DNA from: DATBJG01 sp963790545
Lineage (GTDB): Bacteria; Acidobacteriota; Vicinamibacteria; Vicinamibacterales; JAMQPK01
NCBI GenBank assembly: GCA_963790545.1
Contig: CAWBPA010000003.1
Location: 62,001-126,000, forward strand
DNA: 64,000 bases
Reading direction: 5' to 3'
Position 1 is the stretch's first letter. Every line of letters starts with the position of its first letter. A program made the translations under genes and the position numbers. The notes beneath the pieces were generated by a model, which searched no databases, was not told the origin of the DNA, and worked only from the letters and a program-made list of their open reading frames with translations. Below are positions 55,965 to 64,000 of this stretch, piece after piece.

Positions 55965-57471
55965 ATGTCCATCCAGGCTTCTTCACGCACCCCGCCCACC
56001 ACAGAGTCGACCCAACTGATTTCCACTGGCATCGCGGGTCTCGATCAGTTGCTCAGCGGAGGGCTGACACCGAAACGCCTCTACCTCATCGAGGGGCGAC
56101 CAGGAACCGGCAAGACAACGCTCGGACTGCAATTCCTGCTCGAGGGGCTCCGGCGGTCGGAAAAGTGCCTGTATGTCACGCTCTCGGAAACGGGTGCCGA
56201 ACTGCAGGCGATTGCAAATTCACACGGGTGGTCGCTCGCGGGGGTGCAGATCTTCCAAATGCCGACCCTCAACAACGCGAAGGCCGAGGATCAGTACCAC
56301 GCTCTACCATCCTTCCGAAGTCGAACTCGGTGAAACGATGGAGGCGGTGCTCAGTCGAATGGATCAGGTGCGCCCGTCGCGTGTGGTGTTCGACTCACTC
56401 TCGGAGATGCGGCTGCTTGCGCGAGACCCCCTCCGGTACCGGCGACAAATCCTGGAGCTGAAGGGATGTTTTGCGGAACGTGAGTGCACAGCGCTTCTCC
56501 TCGACGACCATTCCGGCGAGAACGATCTTCAACTCGAGAGCCTGTCGCACGGCGTCATTTTTCTGGAACAGCTTCCGTACGAGTATGGGCGCACTCGTCG
56601 CCGCCTCAGAGTCGTGAAGATGCGGGGTATGGACGTCAGAGAGGGGTTCCACGACTTCGCGCTTCGTCGTGGCGGACTGACCGTCTACCCCCAGCTCCAA
56701 TTCGGCTCGTCACCGGAACGTGAACGAATCATGATTCGGAGCGGTTTGCCCGAACTCGACGAACTCCTCGGAGGTGGTCTCCAGACAGGAACCACGACAC
56801 TCGTGATCGGCCCGGCGGGCACGGGAAAGTCAACTCTGTGCGCTCAGTACGTCACGGTTGGCGATCTGAAAACTTCGATGTACCTGTTCGAGGAGCGCCA
56901 GAAAACGTTCCTCGGCCGCTGCGACGCGCTGGGCATGCATCTGACGGACCGGCTGAACTCCGGGCAAGTCGTCATCGATCAGATTGAACCCGGCACTCTT
57001 TCTCCCGGCGAGTTCAGCTGGCGGATTCAACGTTCGGTTGAGGAAGGCGTGAAGATCGTCGTCATTGACAGTTTGAGCGGTTACCTGAACGCCATTCCCC
57101 AGGTCAACGCACCGCTGGCACGGATGCACGAACTTGTCTCCTATCTCAATGATTCTGGCGTGGCAACCCTGATGGTGGTGGCACAGCACGGCGTTATTGG
57201 GCCAATGGAGGCGCCGCTTGACGTCAGCTATCTGTCGGACTGCCTCGTGATGTTGAGGTTTTTCGAGGCCGCCGGCGAAGTGCGGCGGTCCATTTCGGTC
57301 GTAAAGAAGCGGACCGGGCCGCACGAAGCGACCATTCGTGAATTCCGCATTGGCCCGCACCGTTTGCAGGTTGGCAACGCCCTGACCGAATTTGAGGGTG
57401 TGCTGACGGGTGTGCCTCGATATCTCGGTACCCGTAGCCCCCTTTTGACCGATGATCGCACCAAACAGTGA
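55965..57471 (+). CDS. KaiC-like dual RecA-fold ATPase (one frameshift)
   Basis: About 501 residues from ATG 55965. Domain 1: 'TGIAGLDQLLSGGLTPKRLY', Walker A 'GRPGTGKTTLGLQF', 'YVTLSETGAEL'. Domain 2: 'SGLPELDELLGGGLQTGTTT', Walker A 'GPAGTGKSTL', 'LFEERQKTFLGR', Walker B 'KIVVIDSLSGYL'. An inserted C near 56297 shifts the frame between strands of domain 1; corrected, it reads 'EDQYTLYHPSEVELGETMEA'. The Ser/Thr autophosphorylation pair of clock KaiC is not obvious. No kaiA or kaiB is present. The stop overlaps the histidine kinase start by 20 bp, so the two form a signalling unit. Confidence 0.85.
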
Positions 57472-59086
57472 CCGCTATGCCGATGGGCGAGTGCTCATCT
57501 TTGCGCCGATCGGGCGCGACGCTGCCCTCACGGCCGCAATATTGACTCGCGCCTCAATTCGCCACTTCATCTGCCACACCATCGGCGCCCTGTGCACGCA
57601 GTACCAGCACGGGGCCGGAGCCCTCTTGCTAACCGAAGAGGCGCTTGAAGATCGCGATTTCAGGAACCTGGCCGATCTGTTGGATCAACAGCCTCCATGG
57701 TCGGACATTTCTGTCTTGCTGTTTGTCGGGCACGAACAATCGCGTGTGTCACTGCGGACGCTTCGTGTGCTGGAAGTGCTTCGAAATGTGACATTACTCG
57801 ATCGGCCGATTCGCATTGCCGCAGTGGTGAGTTCGATTCGTGCCGCCATTCGCGGCAGGTTGCGTCAGTATGAGCTTCGCGACGTGCTCGTCGCTCTGCA
57901 CACGGCCCGCGAGTCGGCCGAGCGGGCGAATCGGCTCAAGGACGAGTTTCTTGCCACCCTGTCGCACGAGCTCCGCACGCCGCTCAATGCCGTGCTCGGC
58001 TGGGTCGCCATGTTGCGTCATTCGCAGATCGAGCCCCCTCGGATTCCGGGCGTCCTCGAGACCATCGAGCGCAACGCCCAGGCGCAGGCCCAGCTCATTG
58101 CCGACGTTCTCGATGTCTCGCGGATCATCACGGGACGGCTGCGACTGACGATCGGACCCGTTCGCGTCGCCGAGGTCATCGAGAACGCGGCCGAAACCGC
58201 ACGACCGGCCGCCAACGCCAAGCACATCGACTTGCGTATCGAGACTGACGAGGATTTACCCACCACCCTGGGTGATGCCGATCGGCTGCAGCAGGTTGTG
58301 TGGAATCTGGTCTCGAACGCCGTGAAGTTTACGCCGGCCGGAGGCTCAGTCATCATCTCGGCCGTCCAAGTTGACTCGCAAATCGAGATTGCCGTGCGCG
58401 ATACCGGGCGTGGGATCGCGGCCGAGTTTCTGCCGTTCGCGTTCGATCGATTTCGGCAGGGCGACCAGAGCTTTACTCGCATGCACGGTGGGCTTGGTCT
58501 GGGCCTTGCGATCGTCAAGCATCTCGTGGAGCTGCACGGTGGCCGCGCGAGGGCGGAAAGCGCTGGTGAGGGGAAGGGCGCCAGGTTTGCCGTCTATCTT
58601 CCTGTTGAAGTACCCGCAAGCACAGCCGCAGATCATCGTGACGCCACGCTGGTTGGAAGCGCTGCTGATACGTTTCAACCATCGTCCGTGCTGACCGGTC
58701 TTCCCATTCTCGTTGTTGATGACGATGCCGGCACCCGTGAGTTGTTGGTGGCCATGCTCTCGAAGTGTGGGGCCCGCGTCGAGGCAGTCGACTCGGCACG
58801 TGCGGCGCGCAGCCGGCTCGAACAGGAAATCCCGGCCCTGATCATTTCCGACCTCGGGATGCCGGATGAGGATGGGCTGTCGTTGATCCGCAGCATCAGA
58901 AAGCGACAGGCCGCCGAAGGCGGCACCGTGCCGGCAATCGCATTATCCGCCTATGCCAGGGCAGAAGATGAGCGCGAAGCCCTCAAAGCGGGGTTCAGCG
59001 CCTTCCTGTCGAAGCCTGCCGCACCCGATGATGTGCTCCGCGAAGTGCACAGACAACTGACGGCGGAGCAAGGTTTTTCGTTGTAG
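57452..59086 (+). CDS. hybrid histidine kinase with pseudo-receiver N-domain and C-terminal receiver
   Basis: 544 residues. No membrane segments, so soluble. Residues about 10-140 resemble a degenerate receiver ('RVLIFAPIGRDAALTAAILT', 'GAGALLLTEEAL'). HisKA: 'LATLSHELRTPLNAVLGWVA'. ATPase: 'LVSNAVKFTPAGG', 'VRDTGRGI', 'GGLGLGLAIVKHLVELHGG'. Receiver (about 425-540): 'ILVVDDDAGTREL', phospho-Asp in 'LIISDLGMPDEDG', Lys in 'FLSKPAAPDD'. It lies directly after the KaiC-like gene, so it probably reads that ATPase's state. No output domain is seen. Its TAG stop forms the edge of the repeat at 59084. Confidence 0.92.
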   Translation: MIAPNSDRYADGRVLIFAPIGRDAALTAAILTRASIRHFICHTIGALCTQYQHGAGALLLTEEALEDRDFRNLADLLDQQPPWSDISVLLFVGHEQSRVSLRTLRVLEVLRNVTLLDRPIRIAAVVSSIRAAIRGRLRQYELRDVLVALHTARESAERANRLKDEFLATLSHELRTPLNAVLGWVAMLRHSQIEPPRIPGVLETIERNAQAQAQLIADVLDVSRIITGRLRLTIGPVRVAEVIENAAETARPAANAKHIDLRIETDEDLPTTLGDADRLQQVVWNLVSNAVKFTPAGGSVIISAVQVDSQIEIAVRDTGRGIAAEFLPFAFDRFRQGDQSFTRMHGGLGLGLAIVKHLVELHGGRARAESAGEGKGARFAVYLPVEVPASTAADHRDATLVGSAADTFQPSSVLTGLPILVVDDDAGTRELLVAMLSKCGARVEAVDSARAARSRLEQEIPALIISDLGMPDEDGLSLIRSIRKRQAAEGGTVPAIALSAYARAEDEREALKAGFSAFLSKPAAPDDVLREVHRQLTAEQGFSL

Positions 59087-59159
59087 CGCGGACACTTTCC
59101 GCCTTCGCTGAAGCTTCGGCGGACCGCCGTAGCCTTGGCGGAGGCTGGTAGTGTCCGCG
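59084..59159. repeat. intergenic palindrome after the hybrid kinase
   Basis: CGCGGACACT (59087-59096) pairs with AGTGTCCGCG (59150-59159). Inside, CCGCC and GGCGG words can form smaller hairpins. GTAGCGCGGACACTT at its left edge is identical to the left edge of the element at 6277. Confidence 0.65.
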
Positions 59160-59178
59160 TCGGTGGTAGCATTCCGTC

Positions 59179-59622
59179 ATGAGTCACACGCTGCAGGCTC
59201 TGATCGAGCAAACCGGCCCAAGCGTCTCGAAAGGGGTCGTCAGGTCGCATACGGTCACCATCGATCGACCGATCGCCCGCGGTGGCACCGATCAGGGACC
59301 GCTCGGTGGGGAGTATCTCCTGCTTGCACTGGGTGGCTGCTTCATGAGCAATTTACTGGCCGCGGCCCGCGCTCGAGAAGCCGCGGTCTCGAACGTCCGC
59401 ATCGAAGTTAGCGGAACAATGGAAGGGACGCCGGAACGGTTTACGGAATTCGTCCTGAACATTTCGGCCGACCATCGCGACGACGCGATGGTTCGAAAGC
59501 TCATCGACATTGCCGCCCGTGCGTGCGTGGTCACGAACACGCTTCGGCAAACCGCAGCCGTCCGGATGGTGTTCGAGAGTGCCCCGGTCGAGTTACCCGT
59601 GGAACTCGGCTCCAGGCCCTAG
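59179..59622 (+). CDS. OsmC/Ohr-family protein
   Basis: 147 residues. 'GPLGGEYLLLALGGCFMSNL' carries the first cysteine and 'IDIAARACVVTNTLRQT' the second, the pair used for peroxide reduction in OsmC-like enzymes. 'SNVRIEVSGTMEG' and 'FVLNISADHRDD' are the core strands. It would detoxify organic hydroperoxides or act in redox protection in the cytoplasm. It converges with the exported paralogue gene 10 bp downstream. Confidence 0.85.
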   Translation: MSHTLQALIEQTGPSVSKGVVRSHTVTIDRPIARGGTDQGPLGGEYLLLALGGCFMSNLLAAARAREAAVSNVRIEVSGTMEGTPERFTEFVLNISADHRDDAMVRKLIDIAARACVVTNTLRQTAAVRMVFESAPVELPVELGSRP

Positions 59623-59632
59623 GCTCTGGAGG

Positions 59633-60424
59633 CTATTCCTTGCGACAGTTACCCCCGGGGCACCTGTTGTTCTCTTCGCACACGAATTCGTAGAGACCGA
59701 TCTTCTCCCACTCGGGGTGCAGCGTCATCTCGAGGTCCATCGACCAGGGCGCCGTAAAAATCTTCGGGTCCTCTATCGTGATTTGGTACGAAATCGTGTT
59801 GAGGTTCGTACGACTCAGCCGTTCCGTGGTGCGGAATTCCTCACTGTGCATGCGGTACTGCTTGGGATCCTGGTAGTAGTAATCGTCGAGCGACCACCGC
59901 TTGAAGTTTCTCGATTCGATCACCAGCGTATCCCCATCCCATCGGCCGACCGAATCTCCGTAGTAGGTCGGTTCGATATCGGATCGGTGCGGACGACCGT
60001 CGAGCGGAATCAGCCGCGAAATGCGCTGGAACTCACCCACCATGACAAACCACTTGGGTGTCTGCACGATCTGAATCGGATACGGCCCGAACAGACCCGA
60101 CGGAAAACCCGACGGCATGCAGAACGCACGGGGCTCGTCGTGACGAGGATCGCCGGTCCGAGGTTCGTAGAACAGGGCTTCACCACCGGGCTTGAACGGA
60201 GGCATCGTACTCTTGTCGAAGACCGTCGCACCCGCGGCACGCGTGCCGGGCTTGTGCGGCTGATCCCAGAACCCGGAAAAATCCGGCTTACCGTCTGGCG
60301 CACGTGGGATCTGTTGCGCGCCTGCAGCCCCGGCCTGGCCTTCGGCTGGAACCGGCACCGACGCGAACGAGATCACTCCAATCACAGCCAGTACGGCCAG
60401 CCACGCGCCCAGGTGCCTACGCAT
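59633..60424 (-). CDS. exported Acidobacteria-type protein, family A paralogue
   Basis: 263 residues from ATG 60424 with GGAGG at 7-nt spacing. Signal peptide 'LAVLAVIGVISFASVPVPA'. It shares ordered motifs with the product at 25605: 'DGKPDFSGFWDQP', 'PIQIVQTPKWFVMVGEFQRI', 'IPLDGRPHRSD', 'GDSVGRWDGDTLVIESRNF', 'ISYQITIEDPKIFTAPWSM', and a Cys-rich end ('FVCEENNRCPGGNCRKE'). Probably periplasmic; no activity is known. Divergent from the gene at 60554 across a large palindrome. Confidence 0.78.
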   Translation of the reverse strand: MRRHLGAWLAVLAVIGVISFASVPVPAEGQAGAAGAQQIPRAPDGKPDFSGFWDQPHKPGTRAAGATVFDKSTMPPFKPGGEALFYEPRTGDPRHDEPRAFCMPSGFPSGLFGPYPIQIVQTPKWFVMVGEFQRISRLIPLDGRPHRSDIEPTYYGDSVGRWDGDTLVIESRNFKRWSLDDYYYQDPKQYRMHSEEFRTTERLSRTNLNTISYQITIEDPKIFTAPWSMDLEMTLHPEWEKIGLYEFVCEENNRCPGGNCRKE

Positions 60425-60442
60425 TTTGAAGCCTCCCACGAC

Positions 60443-60532
60443 AATTGCAGAATTGCAGGAATTGCAGGATTGCAGAAAGTAGTCCGTATTTCAATCCTTT
60501 CTGCAATCCTGCAATTCTGCAATTCTACAATT
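60443..60532. repeat. ATTGCAG-unit palindrome in a divergent promoter gap
   Basis: ATTGCAG-type units repeat four times at 60443-60479 and their complements at 60497-60532, spacer 17 nt. The inner 20 bp of the stem are perfect; a 1-nt offset follows. It fills the gap between two divergent exported-protein genes and probably contains or separates their promoters. Confidence 0.75.
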
Positions 60533-60553
60533 CTGCAATAATCTGAGGGAAGC

Positions 60554-61333
60554 ATGTCACACAAACTGTTCAGCCTGGTCGTCCTCCTCGGAATGCTGGT
60601 CGCTCCCCTTCGAGCCGATCTGCGCTTCACGATGCGAACCGAGGTTCGAAAGGTGCAGGCCACTGAAGTGGCAGCTTCACCGTTTGCGTTCCTTGGGGAA
60701 ATGTTCGTGAAGATGATTGCACCGGAGGGCCCGGTCGAGACGCGCTTCCTCGTTGGCGACAAGGGTGCACGTGTCGAAGTTTCTCAGACAACGTTCACCT
60801 TGCCGGCCGGGGCGGTCATCTTGAGCCCGCCGGCCGGCGACATTGTCGTCCTCAATCCCGCCGAGCGGACCTACTGGAAGCTGTCGATGCCGGGAGGCGC
60901 CGATATCTTCTCCCAACTGAATCCACAAGTGACGTCGACCCGCACGGGCGAGTTCGCAAGCATTGCCGGCGCCAGAGCCGAACGCCTGACATTTGGCGTC
61001 ACGATGACGGTGCCTGTGCCGCCGGGGCTACAGTTGCCTGCGGATTTTCCGACAACCGTAAGTGCGAGTGGTGAAATGTGGGTGGCGGACCAGATCGCAT
61101 CGGCTTCGAAAGTGGTGGGAGCGCTCAATCCGCTGCTGTCGATGTTCGGGCTCGACAAGATTGCGCAGAACGGTCTCGTGGTGCGGCAGGTCGTACGCAG
61201 CCCCATCTTTCCTACGTACGAAGTGGAAACGGTGGCGACAGAGATTGGTGAAGAATCGGCGCCGCCCGAGCTCTTCCAGATTCCAGCCGAGTATCGGGAA
61301 GTGCCCGCACCCCAATTGGGCCCTCCCCGTTAG
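60554..61333 (+). CDS. exported DUF4412-like hypothetical protein
   Basis: 259 residues. Signal peptide 'LFSLVVLLGMLVAPLRA', then beta-rich sequence ('VETRFLVGDKGARVEVSQTT', 'IVVLNPAERTYWKLSMPGG', 'ARAERLTFGVTMTVPVPPGL', 'EMWVADQIASASKVV'). The plan resembles DUF4412 or LolA-like periplasmic folds. It is followed after 4 bp by the pseudopilin gene, so they are cotranscribed. A role in secretion is possible but not shown. Confidence 0.65.
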   Translation: MSHKLFSLVVLLGMLVAPLRADLRFTMRTEVRKVQATEVAASPFAFLGEMFVKMIAPEGPVETRFLVGDKGARVEVSQTTFTLPAGAVILSPPAGDIVVLNPAERTYWKLSMPGGADIFSQLNPQVTSTRTGEFASIAGARAERLTFGVTMTVPVPPGLQLPADFPTTVSASGEMWVADQIASASKVVGALNPLLSMFGLDKIAQNGLVVRQVVRSPIFPTYEVETVATEIGEESAPPELFQIPAEYREVPAPQLGPPR

Positions 61334-61337
61334 GCTC

Positions 61338-61802
61338 ATGTCCAGCCGAGGTTACACCTTCATCGAGTTGATCGTCGTCAGCGCGATCCTGGCCATACTG
61401 GCGTCCGCGATCGTCCCAATGACACGCATCACGATGCAGCGTCAGCGCGAAGTCGAGCTGCGGCGAAACCTGCGCGAGGTACGCACCGCCATTGACAAGT
61501 TCAAGGACGCGGTCGATCTCGGGATGATTCCGCAGGCCGAGGTCTCACCGGGCAGCGAAAACTATCCAAAGTCGCTCGAGCAATTGGTCGTAGGCGCAGC
61601 GGTGGCCAACGATGCGTCGGGCAGACGCCTGAAGTTCTTGAGACGCGTGCCGATCGATCCCATGACGAACTCGACGGAGTGGGACCTGCGGGCCGTTCAG
61701 GACGACGAGGACTCCAGGTCGTGGGGCGGCGGCAACGTGTTTGACGTTCGAACCAAGAGCACTGGAACTGGCCTCGACGGCACCAGGTACCGAGATTGGT
61801 GA
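61338..61802 (+). CDS. type II secretion pseudopilin (GspG-like)
   Basis: 154 residues from ATG 61338. 'SSRGYTFIELIVVSAILAIL' is a class III prepilin signal with the Gly before the cleavage site and Glu at +5 (here YTFIE). 'VELRRNLREVRTAIDKFKDA' is the conserved N-helix and 'PIDPMTNSTEWDLRAVQDD' the GspG-like C-terminal calcium-loop area. It is an orphan relative to other T2SS genes in the window, and its stop overlaps the MFS gene start (GTGA). Confidence 0.87.
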   Translation: MSSRGYTFIELIVVSAILAILASAIVPMTRITMQRQREVELRRNLREVRTAIDKFKDAVDLGMIPQAEVSPGSENYPKSLEQLVVGAAVANDASGRRLKFLRRVPIDPMTNSTEWDLRAVQDDEDSRSWGGGNVFDVRTKSTGTGLDGTRYRDW

Positions 61803-63081
61803 CCCCCACCGACACCAAACACGGCTCCTTCAGGCTCGTCGCGCTGGCGAGCATGGTCGGCACCACCATCGAGTGGTACGACTTCTTCTGTACAACACCG
61901 CCGCGGCACTGGTGTTCAACCGGTTGTTCTTCCCCACCTTCGACCCGTTGATGGGGACCCTGGCAGCGTTTGGGACCTACACGGTTGGTTTTGTCGCGCG
62001 GCCGGTCGGCGGCATCGTCATCGGGCATTACGGCGATCGGATTGGCCGCAAATCGATGCTTGTCCTGACGCTCGTCATCATGGGTCTCGCCACCTTCCTC
62101 ATAGGACTGCTACCGACGTATGAACAGATTGGGCCGTGGGCGGCCGTGGCCCTCGTCATCCTGCGAATCGCACAGGGATTTGGCGTGGGCGGCGAATGGG
62201 GTGGGGCGGTCCTGATGGCGGTCGAGCATGCACCCAGTCGTTCGCGTGGATTCTACGGAAGCTGGCCACAGATTGGCGTCCCCGCAGGACTGCTCATCTC
62301 GACGGCGGTGTTCACAATTTTCGCGCGGATGCCAGAAGATCAATTCTTGTCGTGGGGCTGGCGCGTACCGTTTCTCGTCAGCATCGTCCTCGTGGCGATT
62401 GGCCTCCTCATTCGCGTCCGCATCCTCGAGACGCCAACATTTGCCAGAATCAAAGCGAGCGGTACCGAGGCGCGGCAGCCGATTCTCGAGGTTCTGCAGC
62501 GATATCCCAAACAAGTGCTGCTGGCTATGGGGGCGCGCATCGCGGAAAACGGCGCGTTCTACGTTTACAGCGCATTCATGCTCGTGTATGCGACACAGAA
62601 GGTTGGTTTGGATCGGAGCGTGGTGCTCAACGGCTTGCTCATCGCCTCGGCGGTCGAGCTGGTCGCGATTCCGGTATTTGGCGCGCTTTCCGATCGCGTG
62701 GGGCGACGCCCCGTGTATCTCTTCGGGGCGGTCGTGACGGCACTCTTTGCGTATCCCTTGTTCTGGCTGTTCGACACGGGATCGACCCCCCTCGTGTGGT
62801 TGGCCCTGATCGTCGCCTTTTCGCTGTCGCATGGGGCGATGTACGCGCCGCAGGCCGCCTTTCTTGCAGAGTTGTTTGGCACGCGGGTGCGCTACAGCGG
62901 AGCGTCGCTGGGCGCACAACTGGCCTCGGTCCTCGCGGGTGGGCTTTCGCCGTTCATTGCAACCGGGCTTCTGAGACAATACGGCAGCGGCGGCCCGCTG
63001 GCCCTGTACCTGATAGCGATGGCTCTTATCACCATCGTGTCGGTGCTGTTCGCGACCGAAACCATGCATGACGAGATCTAA
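61799..63081 (+). CDS. MFS transporter, metabolite:H+ symporter (MHS) type (one frameshift)
   Basis: About 427 residues from GTG 61799, which overlaps the pseudopilin stop. 'LASMVGTTIEWYDFF' is the first helix; then a C is missing near 61890 and the frame moves to 'LYNTAAALVFNRLFFPTF'. Twelve segments follow, with 'GHYGDRIGRKSMLVLTLVIM' and 'LSDRVGRRPVYLFGAVV' (MFS signature loops) and 'QGFGVGGEWGGAVLMAVEHA', typical of ShiA/ProP-like MHS carriers. Probably proton-coupled uptake of an organic acid or compatible solute. Confidence 0.87.
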
Positions 63082-63128
63082 GAGCTTGCTGAAAGCCCGG
63101 TAAATAGCCTTCTTTCAGAACCGACACA

Positions 63129-64000
63129 ATGTCCACCATGATGGCCGCTATTCTCGAGACAGCGCCCGGCCCGCTGCGTATCGAACAGATTCCCATTCCG
63201 GAGCCGCGCGCCAATGAGGTGCTGGTCAAGGTTTGCGCATGCGGCGTGTGCCACACCGACCTGCACGTCATCAAGGCGGAAGTGGCATTTCCGACGCCGG
63301 CGGCCCTGGGCCACGAGATTTCCGGGACGGTCGCGGCACTGGGACCAGGCGTTCAGGGTCCGGCTCCGGGGACACCCGTTGCTTCGGCCTTCATCATGCC
63401 TTGCGGAACCTGCCGCTCTTGCGGGATTGGTCGCGACGACTTGTGCGACAACTTTTTCGCCATGAACCGTCTGCGCGGCACCCTCTACGACGGCACCACC
63501 AGGTTACGCCGTGCAGAAGGGACGCCGATTGCCATGTACTCGATGGCGGGACTGGCAGAGTACGCCGTCGTGCCGGCGACCGACGTGTTTCCGCTCCCCG
63601 CCACGTTGCCCTTGCCAGAGTCATCGATTCTCGGGTGCGCCGTGTTTACCGCTTACGGTGCCGTTCGCCATTCCGCGGATCTCCGTGGTGGTGAGCGTGT
63701 GGCCGTCGTCGCGGCCGGTGGCGTGGGCATGAACATCATTCAGATTGCCAGAGCGTTCGGCGCCTCTCAGGTCATTGCCATCGACGTGCGCAATGACAAG
63801 CTCGAGAGTGCCCTCCAGCACGGGGCGACGGATGCCGTCAACGCCAGTACGAGCGACGTCACCACACGTGTGAAAGAGTTGACCGACGGTCAGGGCGTTG
63901 ATGTCGCGTTTGAAGTCCTCGGACGACCAGAGACGTTCGTGCAGGCGTTCGAGATCATTCGTGATGGCGGTCGAATGGTGGCCGTGGGCATTGCCGCAGG
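63129..64000 (+). CDS. zinc-dependent alcohol dehydrogenase, 3' end beyond window
   Basis: 290 codons, open to the window edge. The start ATG 63129 is followed by further ATGs at 63138 and 63141, any of which may be used. Catalytic zinc: 'CACGVCHTDLH' and 'LGHEISG'. Structural zinc: four cysteines in 'CGTCRSCGIGRDDLC'. Rossmann fold: 'VAVVAAGGVGMNIIQIARAF', then an acidic residue in 'VIAIDVRND', pointing to NAD. A medium-chain ADH that oxidises an alcohol or aldehyde. Confidence 0.9.
   Translation, partial: MSTMMAAILETAPGPLRIEQIPIPEPRANEVLVKVCACGVCHTDLHVIKAEVAFPTPAALGHEISGTVAALGPGVQGPAPGTPVASAFIMPCGTCRSCGIGRDDLCDNFFAMNRLRGTLYDGTTRLRRAEGTPIAMYSMAGLAEYAVVPATDVFPLPATLPLPESSILGCAVFTAYGAVRHSADLRGGERVAVVAAGGVGMNIIQIARAFGASQVIAIDVRNDKLESALQHGATDAVNASTSDVTTRVKELTDGQGVDVAFEVLGRPETFVQAFEIIRDGGRMVAVGIAA

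Noticed and set aside
56290..56305. Programmed frameshifting in the KaiC-like gene
   Set aside because: No slippery sequence is evident and many unrelated genes here show the same one-base insertion pattern.

Overview
The window reads as a high-GC chromosome segment of an Acidobacteriota member, most likely class Vicinamibacteria. This is an inference from gene content: a VWFA protein of the Acidobacteria-type family, PadR plus a permease-prefix membrane protein, paired DUF1592/DUF1552 secreted proteins, a DUF5916 outer-membrane barrel, DUF6152/DUF3500 exported proteins and many lineage-type intergenic palindromes. No rRNA, CRISPR array, phage or complete insertion sequence was seen. One tRNA (Lys, CTT) is present.

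Layout. 1-6.3 kb: the end of tadA, then tadB, tadC, a TPR lipoprotein, a winged-helix/AAA ATPase and a double VWFA exported protein, a Tad/Flp-type secretion locus heavily interrupted by single-base frameshifts. 6.7-10.2 kb: tRNA-Lys, a GIY-YIG protein, two near-identical copies of a small gene flanking a gene-poor stretch, a DUF3303 protein and a cupin. 10.2-20.1 kb: DUF5916 barrel and metallo-beta-lactamase-fold protein, DUF1801, a 1008-residue ankyrin protein, a SpoIIE-type phosphatase and an exported M23 peptidase. 20.1-30.3 kb: PadR with a palindromic operator, a YdeI-like protein, an exported DUF6152-DUF3500-sugar dehydrogenase operon, an ATP-pyrophosphatase and DinB pair, an elaborate four-way-junction palindrome, a coiled-coil protein, a DUF3096 micro-gene and an EamA transporter. 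30.3-35.8 kb: an amidohydrolase fused to a CYTH domain, YkvA, a RodZ-like HTH/PEGA protein, a TPR protein and a Ser/Thr kinase fused to a BRCT-like domain. 35.8-44.4 kb: a giant cyclic beta-glucan synthase. 44.5-50 kb: DUF1592, DUF1552 and exported ankyrin operon. 50-64 kb: intradiol dioxygenase, two-component system, Spy-like and BON proteins, rhomboid, a KaiC-like ATPase overlapping a hybrid histidine kinase, OsmC, exported proteins, a pseudopilin, an MFS transporter and a truncated zinc alcohol dehydrogenase.

How it fits together. The gene set is that of a free-living heterotroph with much envelope biology (pilus/secretion, periplasmic glucan, outer-membrane barrel, many exported proteins) and signal transduction. 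Most loci are short operons separated by repeats.

Two cautions apply throughout. About a dozen genes are split by one-base shifts, nearly all of them apparent insertions, so sequence error must be excluded before calling pseudogenes. Family names are from recognition of residues and motifs, not from a database search.
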